A stretch of DNA of 57,518 nt from a virus: the IMG/VR virus record IMGVR_UViG_3300009502_002970, positions 1 through 57,518 of that record, one strand, 5' to 3'. Of the stretch, positions 1 through 9,784 are shown one piece after another; the first letter of the stretch is position 1, and each line of letters starts with the position of its first letter. Position numbers and translations under genes: made by a program. The notes below the pieces were generated by a model. The model worked only from the letters and a program-made list of their open reading frames with translations. It had not been told where the DNA came from and ran no database searches.

Positions 1-417
1 TTACTCCTCCGATATTTTTTTGTGATAACTTTCAACCAACCCAGCGCGTATTCGTGACTTTATGGTGGCAGAAGTATATAGTGCATTCATAGCAGTGTAT
101 ATGCTGGTGAAAGGCACTTGTATTGATTCTCGTCGAATTATGGTATCAGTACCCATGATTCGCTTTTTCGTCAAAATAAATAACGCGTTGCTATGCTTTA
201 GCGAAAAATAATTGTGGTTAAAAACCGTATCATTTTTTGCAGAATCTACGGCTTGAGTAAGGAAATATCCATCTTCCCACGTAAATACGAAATGGGTGGA
301 TATTCCTTCAACCGTTAATGTTGTGTCAAGGATCACTTTAGGATTAGAGATAGTTTTCTGGCCCATTACGGCAACTGAAAACATGAGGATTAAGACAAGA
401 ATGACTGATTTTTTCAT
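1..417 (-). CDS. Exported tail-module protein, module A (138 aa)
   Basis: The protein starts with a Sec-type signal peptide (MKK, then a hydrophobic run ending VMGQ), with cleavage expected before Gln19 as is usual in Bacteroidota. The rest is a compact soluble domain with no motif I know. The C-terminal HKKIS motif and the central KNDTV and GTDTI motifs recur in the protein at 43385-43801, the equivalent gene of module B. It lies last in the visible fibre operon, 11 nt after the 361-aa gene. An exported protein at the end of a phage tail operon could be a fibre chaperone, a surface-exclusion factor or a virion appendage. The stop codon is at the first bases of the window, so the gene is complete. 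Confidence 0.75.
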   Translation of the reverse strand: MKKSVILVLILMFSVAVMGQKTISNPKVILDTTLTVEGISTHFVFTWEDGYFLTQAVDSAKNDTVFNHNYFSLKHSNALFILTKKRIMGTDTIIRRESIQVPFTSIYTAMNALYTSATIKSRIRAGLVESYHKKISEE

Positions 418-427
418 GATTTTAAAA

Positions 428-1513
428 TTAAAAGGGTGACCAGAAAAATGATTTGTTTTGAATACAATTTGGAAATACCCAATTTGTATTATTTCCGTTA
501 TTTATTGAATTACAACCTGTACCCCATGTTGCCCCCCCGGAGCCTGTTGAATAACTCAGATTCACGTAGTCAACAGTGACTGTTCCAGAAGATTTACTCA
601 ACGTCCATCCGTTAGTTGATGTGCCAGTAAGATTTATTAATCCTACTCCACTACCATCTGCCGTGAACGTGGTAATGGTTTGAGTAGTCCCATCGGTAAA
701 CTTGAAGGTCTTATTTGCAACATATGGCGAAAACTTTAGTTCGTGAAATATATTTGAACCACTTATTGTACCTCCCCCGATAGTAGCATCAAAATATACA
801 TTATAAAATGTTTTACCATTTCCCTTTAACGAGCATGTAGTATAATTGCCGCTAAGATGGATAGTTGAAGTGCCGCAAATAAACGTGAAATTTGAACCAT
901 TGGTCAAAAAGTCTACGCCATTAGAACCGTTAACAGTTATGTCGGACGCGCCCAAATTAATTACTGATGGGTCTCCATCCCACCAAATTGCAATATTATT
1001 AACCTTGCCGACTTTCCCATTTGTATTTAACGTCCCCCCTTCTACAGCCATGTCGTAAATACTGAAATTATCGACAAATAATGATGTTCCTCCAGCACCG
1101 ACCCTGTCTATTGACCCACCCCAAATAATACCACCGCTTTGGATATTTTTTGTGCCACTTGTATTTGCATGATATATTTGTATAAAACTGTTTGCTGTTC
1201 CACCGAAATAAATATCCCCATATATATAAATATATTTTGCAGTTGATGCAGTAATTGACCCTCCCCATCCTCGGCAATCAAAATTCAAACAGTACATAGT
1301 CGCTACAACAGTGCAAGTGACATTCCCCGCAGCCTTTGTAAAAAAAATATTATCAGATGCACTGGGAACAGCAGATGCAGATGTCCAGCTTGTAGTATCT
1401 GTTGCCCAGTTTGCTGCAACATTTGAATTTCCATTCAACGGTTTCCAATATTTATTCGTGGAGAACCCCATCATGGTCAGGATCATTAAAAGAATAACCG
1501 CTATTGTTCTCAT
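428..1513 (-). CDS. Exported beta-rich receptor-type protein, module A (361 aa)
   Basis: An N-terminal signal peptide (residues about 1-19) is followed by about 330 residues rich in Gly, Ser, Thr, Asn and aromatics with a short beta-strand periodicity, like parallel beta-helix or adhesin-like passenger domains. No catalytic motif is visible. The start overlaps the stop of the upstream fibre gene by one base (TAATG), so the two are translationally coupled. The module B gene in the same position (43811-44416) is unrelated over most of its length. Both nonetheless end in nearly the same residues (FFWSPF here, FFSSPF there). This suggests a swappable receptor-binding or host-interaction protein with a conserved C-terminal anchor. 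The function is inferred from position. Confidence 0.7.
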   Translation of the reverse strand: MRTIAVILLMILTMMGFSTNKYWKPLNGNSNVAANWATDTTSWTSASAVPSASDNIFFTKAAGNVTCTVVATMYCLNFDCRGWGGSITASTAKYIYIYGDIYFGGTANSFIQIYHANTSGTKNIQSGGIIWGGSIDRVGAGGTSLFVDNFSIYDMAVEGGTLNTNGKVGKVNNIAIWWDGDPSVINLGASDITVNGSNGVDFLTNGSNFTFICGTSTIHLSGNYTTCSLKGNGKTFYNVYFDATIGGGTISGSNIFHELKFSPYVANKTFKFTDGTTQTITTFTADGSGVGLINLTGTSTNGWTLSKSSGTVTVDYVNLSYSTGSGGATWGTGCNSINNGNNTNWVFPNCIQNKSFFWSPF

Positions 1514-2805
1514 TACTGTAAAGTGTTAAACGGTCCAGCCACCTGACCAAACCACGTTGAACCAATAAGTTTGAGAACTACAATATCCTTCGCCCCCGAA
1601 CTATTGGTGAAAGTGGGTGCAGCAGTCCACGTTACTTGTGGGGAAAAAGCCACGGTATATGTAGTGCTGGATGCTTCATGTGTGAATAGAATCGTTAACG
1701 TTTGGCCTGATGTTCCCCCGATTAGTGTATAGGTACAATTCCCTGTCCGGGTAATCGTGTAAGTATTTCCTTGGGTGCAATAAATATTCATGGACGTAGA
1801 ACTATTTCCACCCGCTTTTATTCCAGCAATAATAGCACTATCTGCCACTTCTTTTGTCGAGTGAACCTTACCTAAATTTGTGATGTTGGATGATCCTGCC
1901 CAGGTTGACAATGCCGTGTTCTCAACATTTCCAAGTCCCACAGCACTTGAATTCATAGTGCCCAGGGAAAGATCACCTTTGAAATATTGACCTGAAGAAC
2001 CTGTTGTGATAGCGGATTGCTTACCATTGAATATATTCCAGTCAGTGTATTTGAGAAATCCATCATTCGACCCGGTGGCCGCCGCCATCGAGATGGCCGG
2101 CGTGGATCCACCGCTGGAGGATACCGGAGCCGTACCGGTAACGGTGGTAACAGCCGTCTGCGGCAACGTCACATCCCCGGATACGGTTACCGTATGAGTA
2201 TTGAGTGTCAGTGTCCCGGTACCCACGGTGATCGTATTGCCATTCACGTGTCCAGCCTCAAGTTTCCCCTTGATCTTAGCCCCTTGTTCGCAGTCAAAGC
2301 TCTTTACCTTCAATGCTGAATCACTGCTTGAGGTAACCCCATCAATCACCGCGTTTCCATGTACATCAATACCATTATTAATCACTGTTGGTATCGGATT
2401 TCCGGTTGCCGAATCCACAGAACTGATCTTGTTCACATGAAGCTCTGCTCCTCCCCCGCCCACACCCACATTACCCCCGTCGCTGTAGATCACGTTGCTG
2501 GATGGATCGAAAAGCAGGAAGGATACCTGAGTAGGTTTAAGGCCGTCTGCCAGCTTCCTGCAGCCGGGGTAAGACATCTTATCGTTGTACTCAGTAGGGA
2601 TCAGTACTACCTGGCCAACCTTGGTGTTGTACTTTCGCCGCCAGGCTGAAGAATACCATACGCCGTTCAAGCCCAGGGAATCCGGACCTAATTCATACTT
2701 GCCCAGGGTTCCACCATGGACAAAGCCAACAGAGTCAAAAACATGCTTCTGTGCAAAGCTCAGCGCAGGCGCCAGAAGCAATAAAAACAGGATGATTTTT
2801 TTCAT
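1513..2805 (-). CDS. Tail fibre-like protein with signal peptide, module A (430 aa)
   Basis: I choose the ATG at 2805, which gives MKKIILFLLLLAPALSFAQ, a clean signal peptide. An upstream in-frame ATG at 2826 would only add seven polar residues. The middle contains VGLGNVENT, preceded by a GxxxQYFKGDLSLGT-like stretch. This pattern is typical of phage tail-fibre collagen-like or triple-beta repeats. The first 150 and last 100 residues align with the module B fibre (44418-45473), including PTxVSxxLFDPSSNVIYSDG. The central shaft differs completely. A CTAACCC leader lies 8-14 nt upstream of the start. The role inferred is a fibre or baseplate appendage; the signal peptide is unusual for a virion protein. 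Confidence 0.78.
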   Translation of the reverse strand: MKKIILFLLLLAPALSFAQKHVFDSVGFVHGGTLGKYELGPDSLGLNGVWYSSAWRRKYNTKVGQVVLIPTEYNDKMSYPGCRKLADGLKPTQVSFLLFDPSSNVIYSDGGNVGVGGGGAELHVNKISSVDSATGNPIPTVINNGIDVHGNAVIDGVTSSSDSALKVKSFDCEQGAKIKGKLEAGHVNGNTITVGTGTLTLNTHTVTVSGDVTLPQTAVTTVTGTAPVSSSGGSTPAISMAAATGSNDGFLKYTDWNIFNGKQSAITTGSSGQYFKGDLSLGTMNSSAVGLGNVENTALSTWAGSSNITNLGKVHSTKEVADSAIIAGIKAGGNSSTSMNIYCTQGNTYTITRTGNCTYTLIGGTSGQTLTILFTHEASSTTYTVAFSPQVTWTAAPTFTNSSGAKDIVVLKLIGSTWFGQVAGPFNTLQ

Positions 2806-2815
2806 ATGATTTGGG

Positions 2816-3160
2816 TTAGTAAGCATTTGCGATTGCGTAAATGGTTGCGTCCACGAACGTTTTAACAGTAATCTTTGATGCGGTTTTGGTGATCAGCGTG
2901 ATCTCGACGGGGTTTCCTGAGGCGTCGAATCCATTCACGGTGAACGAATAATTCGTATTGGAAAAAACGCTGTTCCAGGTCAGATCACAATTCGTGCCGG
3001 ACGTGGCCGAAGCATGCGCGTTACGACCGGCGGCGTGGTCATCGATGTAATCAATGATGGCGATCTCCAGTGTCTCATGCGCCGTATCCTGAACCTGCGT
3101 TCCGGATGCCCTGCCGGTAAGCGTTGAATGAGCTAGTGCTTTTAATTCCGTCGAGGTCAT
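2816..3160 (-). CDS. Small tail-module protein, module A (114 aa)
   Basis: Soluble, no signal peptide. The N-terminal half is helical (MTSTELKALAHSTLTGR) and the C-terminal half is beta-rich with a VNGFDxxGNPVEI stretch. The module B counterpart (45483-45830) aligns along its full length, which fixes the start at MTSTELKAL. It sits between the 540-aa distal tail protein and the fibre gene, 10 nt from each. The position fits a fibre-attachment or baseplate accessory protein. I recognise no family. Confidence 0.75.
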   Translation of the reverse strand: MTSTELKALAHSTLTGRASGTQVQDTAHETLEIAIIDYIDDHAAGRNAHASATSGTNCDLTWNSVFSNTNYSFTVNGFDASGNPVEITLITKTASKITVKTFVDATIYAIANAY

Positions 3161-3170
3161 GTCCTAATGT

Positions 3171-4793
3171 TTAACTGTAAGCTGCACTATATGCATCACA
3201 GTAATTCCTGCCCAAAGGCAGAATGATTACTGGGATCTTAGAAAAAAAAAAATCACGGTAAGCGCGTTCATATTCGAGGTCGAGAGAGTATAGATACTGA
3301 TCATCGACCAGGTGTTCCTTTATCGCATCGTTGGTGATGATCACCGGGAACAGAAGGTTATCCTTGTACTCATACACTTCCTTTGACAACAGGAAATCCC
3401 TGAAGTAATCTTTCATCGACCTGGATACCCATCCCGAGTTCGTTTTCAGCATCTGTCCCTCGCTCGCGTCGAACCTGCGCGTAGGCGCGTTAAACGATGT
3501 TACATCAGAATCCGACTGTGAAACGCAGGTCGAAGCCTCCAGCTTGATGTCAGTACTGCCCTTTCCGGTAAACCTTATCACGTCATATGCCCGGCCGAAA
3601 CTGTTCTGGAACAGGAATACACGTTCATTCTCATAATACTGCTGATCCAGGGTGAATGTCCTGGTTTCAGAAAGATTATCAATTCCTGAGGCGAAAAGGT
3701 TGATATCCCATTTGGCAACGACCTTGCTGCCAGTGATCATCGAAGAAATATCCAGGTCTGCATAGCCGGCCGAAATCTCAATCACCTGGTTTGATGACAC
3801 GGAAAATCCTGTCAGCTCCTGCTCTGCATAGGTACCATCCGTAAAAAAAACTTTCAGGTATAAGCCGAAATATTCAAAGGCCGGTTCGGGCCCAACATAA
3901 AAATATAATCGTTCAGGGACAGTCATCCCGGTGAGTTTATCCACCGGTGCCCAGGTCATGAATGATTTCTGGTTTCCTGCCACGGAAAAGAAGTGAAGTG
4001 CATGCTGATTGTAGTACATCAGCGTTTCACGATTGAGGCCACCGGTGATCGCGTTGCGAAGATCATCATAATGGATCCTTCGCACGGTGCCCGAATACCT
4101 TTCGGCAAACCCGGCATATAACTGAAGAACATAATTGCTGAAGGTATGCACGATGTCCGTGTCAAACGGATAGGTAAACTTCTGCCCTGCCAGGCATTCA
4201 GAGAGCACTGTAAGATACTCCGAAAAGTCGAACAAAACTTCACCCGATTCATCAACCGGCTTGATATCGCGGGCCAGAACTTTGAAATCAGTATCCCACA
4301 GGCCGCCGATCACGCAGAAGTTATCACGCAACAGCGCATCGAGTCCGGCCAGGTATGAGCCGATCGAAACAGTCACCATGTTGGTCGATATCACCACAGA
4401 GTTATCACTTCCCTTGTCAAACGCTTCAAAGAAGATCGTCCGTGAAGATGACCCGGCCGCTTCCAGGGTCATCTTGAACCGGGAAGAGATATCATAGTTA
4501 CTCTGCAGGCATAAAAACAACGTGGCGCACCAGGTGGACCATGCGCCCGATGATGCCGCCTTCTGCACCTGCAGGCCTGAGTCATCCGGGGTTGTCACGG
4601 TGGTAAATGTAACGGCCTTGTCAACGAAGGTAAACGTCAGAAGGTGTCCAGTAGCGGTGTCGGCAGTCGTAACAATCAACTGAAAACTACACTTTCTACC
4701 AGTTTGTGACAGGAAATTATCCGTGGAAATCTTCCACTGCGAAGGATTTCCGCAGAAAAATACTGACTGGGGCGTTGATTCGATGGTGATCAT
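3171..4793 (-). CDS. Large distal tail protein, module A (540 aa)
   Basis: First gene of the distal-tail/fibre operon. Its ATG lies exactly 4 nt after the -7 box of a phage promoter, so its mRNA is probably leaderless. The protein is a beta-rich soluble chain with no signal peptide, no transmembrane segment and no visible enzyme motif. It aligns end to end with the 541-aa protein of module B, starting VFFCGNPSQWKIS here and LAFCGNPSQFKVI there, and both share YENERVFLFQNSFGRAYDVI-type sequence near residue 380. It lies after the tape measure and before the fibre, where siphovirus distal tail or tip proteins normally sit. Structural role by position; family not recognised. Confidence 0.75.
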   Translation of the reverse strand: MITIESTPQSVFFCGNPSQWKISTDNFLSQTGRKCSFQLIVTTADTATGHLLTFTFVDKAVTFTTVTTPDDSGLQVQKAASSGAWSTWCATLFLCLQSNYDISSRFKMTLEAAGSSSRTIFFEAFDKGSDNSVVISTNMVTVSIGSYLAGLDALLRDNFCVIGGLWDTDFKVLARDIKPVDESGEVLFDFSEYLTVLSECLAGQKFTYPFDTDIVHTFSNYVLQLYAGFAERYSGTVRRIHYDDLRNAITGGLNRETLMYYNQHALHFFSVAGNQKSFMTWAPVDKLTGMTVPERLYFYVGPEPAFEYFGLYLKVFFTDGTYAEQELTGFSVSSNQVIEISAGYADLDISSMITGSKVVAKWDINLFASGIDNLSETRTFTLDQQYYENERVFLFQNSFGRAYDVIRFTGKGSTDIKLEASTCVSQSDSDVTSFNAPTRRFDASEGQMLKTNSGWVSRSMKDYFRDFLLSKEVYEYKDNLLFPVIITNDAIKEHLVDDQYLYSLDLEYERAYRDFFFSKIPVIILPLGRNYCDAYSAAYS

Positions 4794-4831
4794 GCAGCAA
4801 TATTATAATTTGATGAACGAAAAATAAAGGA
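4794..4831 (-). promoter_or_regulatory. Phage late-type promoter for the 540-aa operon, module A
   Basis: On the minus strand TCCTTTA (4831-4825) is followed by exactly 19 bp and then TAATATTG (4805-4798). The ATG of the next gene begins 4 nt later. The -33 element starts right after the stop codon of the 547-aa gene. The same architecture occurs upstream of six other genes in the window. The predicted transcription start coincides with the A of ATG. Confidence 0.8.
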
Positions 4832-4833
4832 CA

Positions 4834-6477
4834 TTACAAGCATGAAAATGCTTTGATCAGCGATGGCTTAATTGTGTTTTTCGTTAACGTAACTGCCACT
4901 TCCGATAACAGATAATTATTGCCGTGGATCTCATGTTTTGCAGTAAAATCCAAATCCCGGATGTCAATAAAACTCAGTTGTTTTGAAAATTGAACATTAA
5001 CTGCCATGTCCAACTGCCAGTTTATCCATTCCTGAAAGAATTTTTTAAACAACCCTTTGGGACCGTGGAAAAACAATGATAGGTTCTCGTTCGATGTGGC
5101 CGATCGAATTCGCCCGTCAACCATGGTTACGAAAATTAATCTGGAAGATATTTTTTTCCAATCATCCTTCTTGTTTTCACAGGATGGGTATTCCCATGAA
5201 GTGAACTGATACAGACAAGAAAGATCAGTCTCTATCTTTGTAATGAGCTCGCTCATGTAACGATAATTGAATGTAGTGCTGGCAGTGATATCCTGCGTGA
5301 GCTCTGCCCAGGTGATTACCTGACCTGAACCCAATGAAGCCTTGTAATACTTATTGACGTCAATCACGTACCATACATCGCCGGCGGTTACAATATTTGA
5401 GTATGGAGGTATAAACAAATCACCCATGGTCTGGACAGTTCCAGTCCATTCAATAGTATTACCGGTTTCCCATTGTATTTGATCAGAGAATGCCGGATCG
5501 CCGTCATCAGGTTTCATCGCCAGCTGGGCGCCGGTGATCTGATCGGCAATTAATACTGCAAGGTTGGTTACGCCCTCAGTGAAAGGGATCACTACGGAGG
5601 AGTGAAGGATATCCTGTGCACCCTTTATCGTCACTATCTTATTGATATCGTCGACAAAAAAGTAGCAATTAAGATATTTCTCCAATCCATGGATAAACGC
5701 GTTGAGAGATACCCGCGGCATATGCTGCTGATAGAAAATCGTCCCCGGATACATCCCACCAAAGAGCTGATCATTATCAATGTTCCGTGAATTATATATC
5801 AATAGATTCGCAAGTTCTTCGCTCTGCCCGAAGAACTGATCATCCAGGCTATAATTAAGCAGGGAAACGGCCTTATTCAGCAGGAACCGCAAATACACAA
5901 ACGGAACCAGGATCGTGGGATCACCATGGTCTGTCACATCACGCAGACCTGTCGGCACGGAGGAAAAGTAGAAGTTGTAAAACGCTTTCTGCTCATCGGT
6001 GGCCACCGTGCCATAAAAAAGATCATTGGCCACCAGGGGAAACGCGACGTTCACTTCCGGATAAACCTTGGTCAGGGAATCATTATAATACTCCATGGCC
6101 GCCGTCTCGGAGGTTTGCACGATCTTACCGAGGTTCATCTCATGCAGAGTTTGCTTTGAACTTTGGAAGTTGAAGTTTCCCTTATCGATGTACAGTACTG
6201 CTTCATAGTAATCTGCCGCTGTTTTAATTCGCATGGATCCCGATAACATTCCCACACCGGCCCAAAGTACGTCTGCAGGAAAGAACTGGTATTTATCGTT
6301 CGTGTTCTCCACCCGGTGAATGAACCGCAAGATCATCTTGTTTTTGGAAGTAAACGGCAGTTTGAATGGAAATGAATAATCTCCCAGGGTATTGAACAAC
6401 GGAGACATGAACTTGATGGAGATAACCACATCCTGGTTAAGGTCCAGGTACTCTTCGTTTACTCTGATTGCCAGCAT
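4834..6477 (-). CDS. Tail-tip/baseplate-type protein, module A (547 aa)
   Basis: Soluble protein with no signal peptide, starting MLAIRVNEEYLDL. Conserved blocks shared with the 549-aa module B protein include GDYSFPFKLP near residue 33, FIHRVENTNDKYQ near 52, LFGGMYPGTIFYQ near 240, and a C-terminal block ending KPSLIKAFSCL. It directly follows the tape measure gene (2 nt gap) and ends just before the promoter of the distal-tail operon. Proteins in this position in siphoviruses form the distal tail or hub. I recognise it only as a conserved phage protein; no enzymatic motif is visible. Confidence 0.75.
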   Translation of the reverse strand: MLAIRVNEEYLDLNQDVVISIKFMSPLFNTLGDYSFPFKLPFTSKNKMILRFIHRVENTNDKYQFFPADVLWAGVGMLSGSMRIKTAADYYEAVLYIDKGNFNFQSSKQTLHEMNLGKIVQTSETAAMEYYNDSLTKVYPEVNVAFPLVANDLFYGTVATDEQKAFYNFYFSSVPTGLRDVTDHGDPTILVPFVYLRFLLNKAVSLLNYSLDDQFFGQSEELANLLIYNSRNIDNDQLFGGMYPGTIFYQQHMPRVSLNAFIHGLEKYLNCYFFVDDINKIVTIKGAQDILHSSVVIPFTEGVTNLAVLIADQITGAQLAMKPDDGDPAFSDQIQWETGNTIEWTGTVQTMGDLFIPPYSNIVTAGDVWYVIDVNKYYKASLGSGQVITWAELTQDITASTTFNYRYMSELITKIETDLSCLYQFTSWEYPSCENKKDDWKKISSRLIFVTMVDGRIRSATSNENLSLFFHGPKGLFKKFFQEWINWQLDMAVNVQFSKQLSFIDIRDLDFTAKHEIHGNNYLLSEVAVTLTKNTIKPSLIKAFSCL

Positions 6478-6479
6478 AC

Positions 6480-9400
6480 CTATTGTTTTGAAACGTCAGA
6501 TTCGATTGAGCGCATGGTATCGTCCGCCGTGCGGATATCCTGGTAAACCACAAACGAGCGTTGTGGCTGCCGTGCATTCGCGTTGAACGCGTTCAGCGCC
6601 TCCAGCAGCGCCATGTTCTCGGCCGATCCCTGGCTCATTGCCCCGGCTGTCGATGATACGGATCCGGCAGGGTAGTTCCCCATGGCTCTTTGCGGTACCC
6701 GGGCGTATTCAATGGCATTGATCACGTGAGGGTAGTTCATCATCAGGTTGCGCGTTGTCCTGGGATCGATGACATATTCAGGACCAGTCTCGCTGATCAG
6801 TGTGGGTGTGCTGTACAACCCGGTGCGTGGTGATCCCACAAATGGGACATTGGAATACGACCGGTTATCATCTGCACCAACCACGTTGTACCGGCCTTTG
6901 TCGGCCTGGGGCACTTTTGATGACAAGATATATCCAACCTGAATAGCTCCCAGCGCCGCGGTAATTATGGATAATGCAATACCAACACCCGGACCCGCGG
7001 TAAGAGCAGCTGCCACAGCCTGTGCAACGTTAATCAATGCATTGAACAGTGCTAATTGTTTTGCACGCTGCGCCTGGTCATGCTCCATTTTCTTTTTCTT
7101 GTTATCCAGATCCTGGTCCATCTTCCCTACCCGGGCGTCATACTCCTTTTGCGTGATGATTTTGGCATCCAGCTGCTTTTTCAGGTTATCCTTTTTCTGA
7201 GTATTGGCAGCCTCATCTTCTTTCAGCCTTTGGTTTTCAGCATCGTTTTGCATGCTGAAAATAGATGACAATCCATCGGCGGCACCCTTTGCAATGGTGA
7301 TGGCCCCTTCGATCAGCTTTTTCTGCGTCTCCTTTTTTAACTGGACTTCCCTGGCAGCCTCTTCCTGATCCATCTGGGCCTTGATCTTCTTGATCTTAGC
7401 CTCATCCTTCACATTATCATCAAGAAGTTTCTTGTATTTGGCATTCACCTCCAGGTGAATCTTTTCCTTTCCGATTGCCAAAGCCTGCTCACTCTTTAAT
7501 TCCAGGTTCTTCAGCTCTTCATTAAACTTGATATCGGCATTCTTATGAACATCGTTAATCTCTGCTTTTTGAGCAGCCTTCATTGTTTCAACATCGGCCC
7601 TGATCTTCAATTCAGCATCAGCCTTGTTCTTTTCAGCAATGGCGATTTTCTCGGCGTTCCCTTTTGCGGCAATGACCTCCTCATCATAGGCATACTTTAT
7701 GGCGCTGAGAATCTCAGCCTGGGCATCCTCGTACTTTTTGTTTACCTCATAGATCTGCCGCTCGGTGATACTCATCCTGGCCACCCGCAGGTTCTCATGT
7801 ATCTTGGCCACATCGTCGGCAAACTTCTGTTCGGCCTGGGTGAGGACCTGCTTTATCTGTGCATCCCGGGCAATTTCGAGTTTCGTAATGTTGTCATCCA
7901 CCTCTTTCTTCTGATCCGGGCTGAGTTTTTTCTCCTTTTCCTTATATTTTATCGCTATTTCAATCATGTCGTTGTATTTCTTTTCGACATTTCGGATCTC
8001 CTGTTGCGTCCTGGTATAGTTGTTGGCAAAATTCTCAAGTTCCATATTCTCCATGGAATCAATCATTTTCTTATAATCGTCCTCTGATTTTTTCCGGAGT
8101 TCATGTTCATGTTCAGCTGTTTTTCCTCTACGCTTCAATTCCTCTTCTGCTTTTTCAGCTAAAATCCTGGACTGATCCGTTACATCAGATCCCTTTCCCG
8201 CGGCCATATATTTCCGAAGGTCCTCTTCAGTTGCCTTTTTGAAATTACTAACGGTTATTGCCGTTTTTTTTGCATCTTCTGCAGCTTTATCCCTGGCTGT
8301 TTTTTCTTTATCAAAATTGTCAATAGATTGTTGAACTGCATCCCCATTTAAAACTTTCAATTTTATTTGAAGCGCGATCTGATCATTTATCCTTTGCTGG
8401 TTTGCTGCTTTAAATTCTGCAACCTCTTCTTGTGTTGCTCTTCGCATATCAAGTCCTCTGGAGCCTTTAACCACTGTGTATGATCCTGTTTTAGTGATAT
8501 CCTCCATTTGGGGACTATGAATTTTCAACTCGTTGTTTGCCTTGTCAAGTGATTTTTTTGTTTCTTCAATGGCTTTCTTGTTCTCGTATTGCAATAAAAT
8601 AATTTGATTCTTAAGGTAATCACGAACACGATCCGAAGATATACTTATCGCGTTGCCGTATTTGTCAAACGCATCCGCCGCACCAGGCATTACTGCTGTC
8701 ACATCCCCAATTATTTTTTTAAGTTCCGCCTGTTCATCCTTGTTCAGGCTAGCTTTAGACTTTAATTCATCATATCGGGTTAGAAGAGGGGTAGTTTCAG
8801 TAATCAATTGGCCCACTGATCTTCCTAATTCTTCATATTTAGTCACTGACGACTTTACCTCTTCATTATGACGAGCTATGCGTTTCGTGAGATCATCAAA
8901 AAGAGATTTTGTCCCTGATAATATTCCATTGAAAAATGTTCCTGATCCTAATAGATATTCACCTAGAGTTCTTTGCAATGCCCCCCAACTCTTTTGCATC
9001 TGGATGATCTTCCCACTGGTTGTATCCATTTCACCTTCAGCCAATCCTTTATATTTTCTGGCAACGATATCAATGGCATCTCCATGGTATAATTCATCTT
9101 TTGAAAGATTTTTAAATTCCTGCGACAGTTTCCCCAGGCTTTTCCCGAGCCTGCCTTCCATAGTTCCATCAAGATCCTGAACAGAATTCTTGAGTGTATT
9201 CCCAGTGACCGTAGCCAGATCCATAGCTGCCGAAATAGTTTTTCTAATCTGTTCCGGTGTTCTACCCTGGATTACAAGAAATTTTTCAGCCTCTTCAATC
9301 TCGAACCTGGTATATTTAGTCACGCCGGCCCTTTCTTTTGCCAGGTTGATGAGTTCCTTTTGAGTAGATTTATTCCCATCCAGCACGTCAAGTAATATTT

Positions 9401-9782
9401 TTTCGGAATCACGCAATTCCATTGCTTTTTTGACACCTTCCTTAAAATAATCTACAATTTTCTCAACAGCGAAAGCTGCCGCCATTGCACCTCCGAGTGC
9501 AACCAGTTTTTCCTTCATACTCCCGATGGCTGAATCAAACACGGACTTGTTCTTGTCCATCTCATCGGCCACGGCCTTCACGTTTTTCTTCTGATCAACC
9601 AGCGTGGTATTGATCTTCTGTATCTCTGCAGCTTTGGCAATGTACTCCTCAGTGCCAATGGTCATCTTACGCCATTCTCCCGTAAGAGCTCTGACATTAT
9701 TCTCAAGGTCCTTGATACTGGAGGCTGCCTTCTTGCCATCCATCAGCACTTCAGCTGTCGCGGTTTCTTTGTTCGATGCCAT
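6480..9782 (-). CDS. Tape measure protein, module A (1100 aa)
   Basis: A very long protein dominated by alpha-helical, Lys/Glu-rich coiled-coil sequence. A hydrophobic patch near residues 93-112 and a longer hydrophobic stretch (Ala/Gly/Val/Ile-rich) near residues 910-960 are typical of tape measure proteins, which line the tail tube and set its length. At the rule of thumb of about 0.15 nm per residue, this implies a tail of roughly 165 nm. The last residues (SIESDVSKQ) are identical in the module B copy (49161-52466). It lies between the gp10-like gene and the tail-tip gene. No sheath gene was seen in either module, so a siphovirus-like tail is likely. Confidence 0.9.
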   Translation of the reverse strand: MASNKETATAEVLMDGKKAASSIKDLENNVRALTGEWRKMTIGTEEYIAKAAEIQKINTTLVDQKKNVKAVADEMDKNKSVFDSAIGSMKEKLVALGGAMAAAFAVEKIVDYFKEGVKKAMELRDSEKILLDVLDGNKSTQKELINLAKERAGVTKYTRFEIEEAEKFLVIQGRTPEQIRKTISAAMDLATVTGNTLKNSVQDLDGTMEGRLGKSLGKLSQEFKNLSKDELYHGDAIDIVARKYKGLAEGEMDTTSGKIIQMQKSWGALQRTLGEYLLGSGTFFNGILSGTKSLFDDLTKRIARHNEEVKSSVTKYEELGRSVGQLITETTPLLTRYDELKSKASLNKDEQAELKKIIGDVTAVMPGAADAFDKYGNAISISSDRVRDYLKNQIILLQYENKKAIEETKKSLDKANNELKIHSPQMEDITKTGSYTVVKGSRGLDMRRATQEEVAEFKAANQQRINDQIALQIKLKVLNGDAVQQSIDNFDKEKTARDKAAEDAKKTAITVSNFKKATEEDLRKYMAAGKGSDVTDQSRILAEKAEEELKRRGKTAEHEHELRKKSEDDYKKMIDSMENMELENFANNYTRTQQEIRNVEKKYNDMIEIAIKYKEKEKKLSPDQKKEVDDNITKLEIARDAQIKQVLTQAEQKFADDVAKIHENLRVARMSITERQIYEVNKKYEDAQAEILSAIKYAYDEEVIAAKGNAEKIAIAEKNKADAELKIRADVETMKAAQKAEINDVHKNADIKFNEELKNLELKSEQALAIGKEKIHLEVNAKYKKLLDDNVKDEAKIKKIKAQMDQEEAAREVQLKKETQKKLIEGAITIAKGAADGLSSIFSMQNDAENQRLKEDEAANTQKKDNLKKQLDAKIITQKEYDARVGKMDQDLDNKKKKMEHDQAQRAKQLALFNALINVAQAVAAALTAGPGVGIALSIITAALGAIQVGYILSSKVPQADKGRYNVVGADDNRSYSNVPFVGSPRTGLYSTPTLISETGPEYVIDPRTTRNLMMNYPHVINAIEYARVPQRAMGNYPAGSVSSTAGAMSQGSAENMALLEALNAFNANARQPQRSFVVYQDIRTADDTMRSIESDVSKQ

Positions 9783-9784
9783 AA

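Noticed and set aside
7545-8087. Long plus-strand open frame (180 codons) opposite the tape measure gene
   Set aside because: It is antisense to a highly biased coiled-coil coding sequence. No independent start signal, and the sense frame is clearly the real gene.
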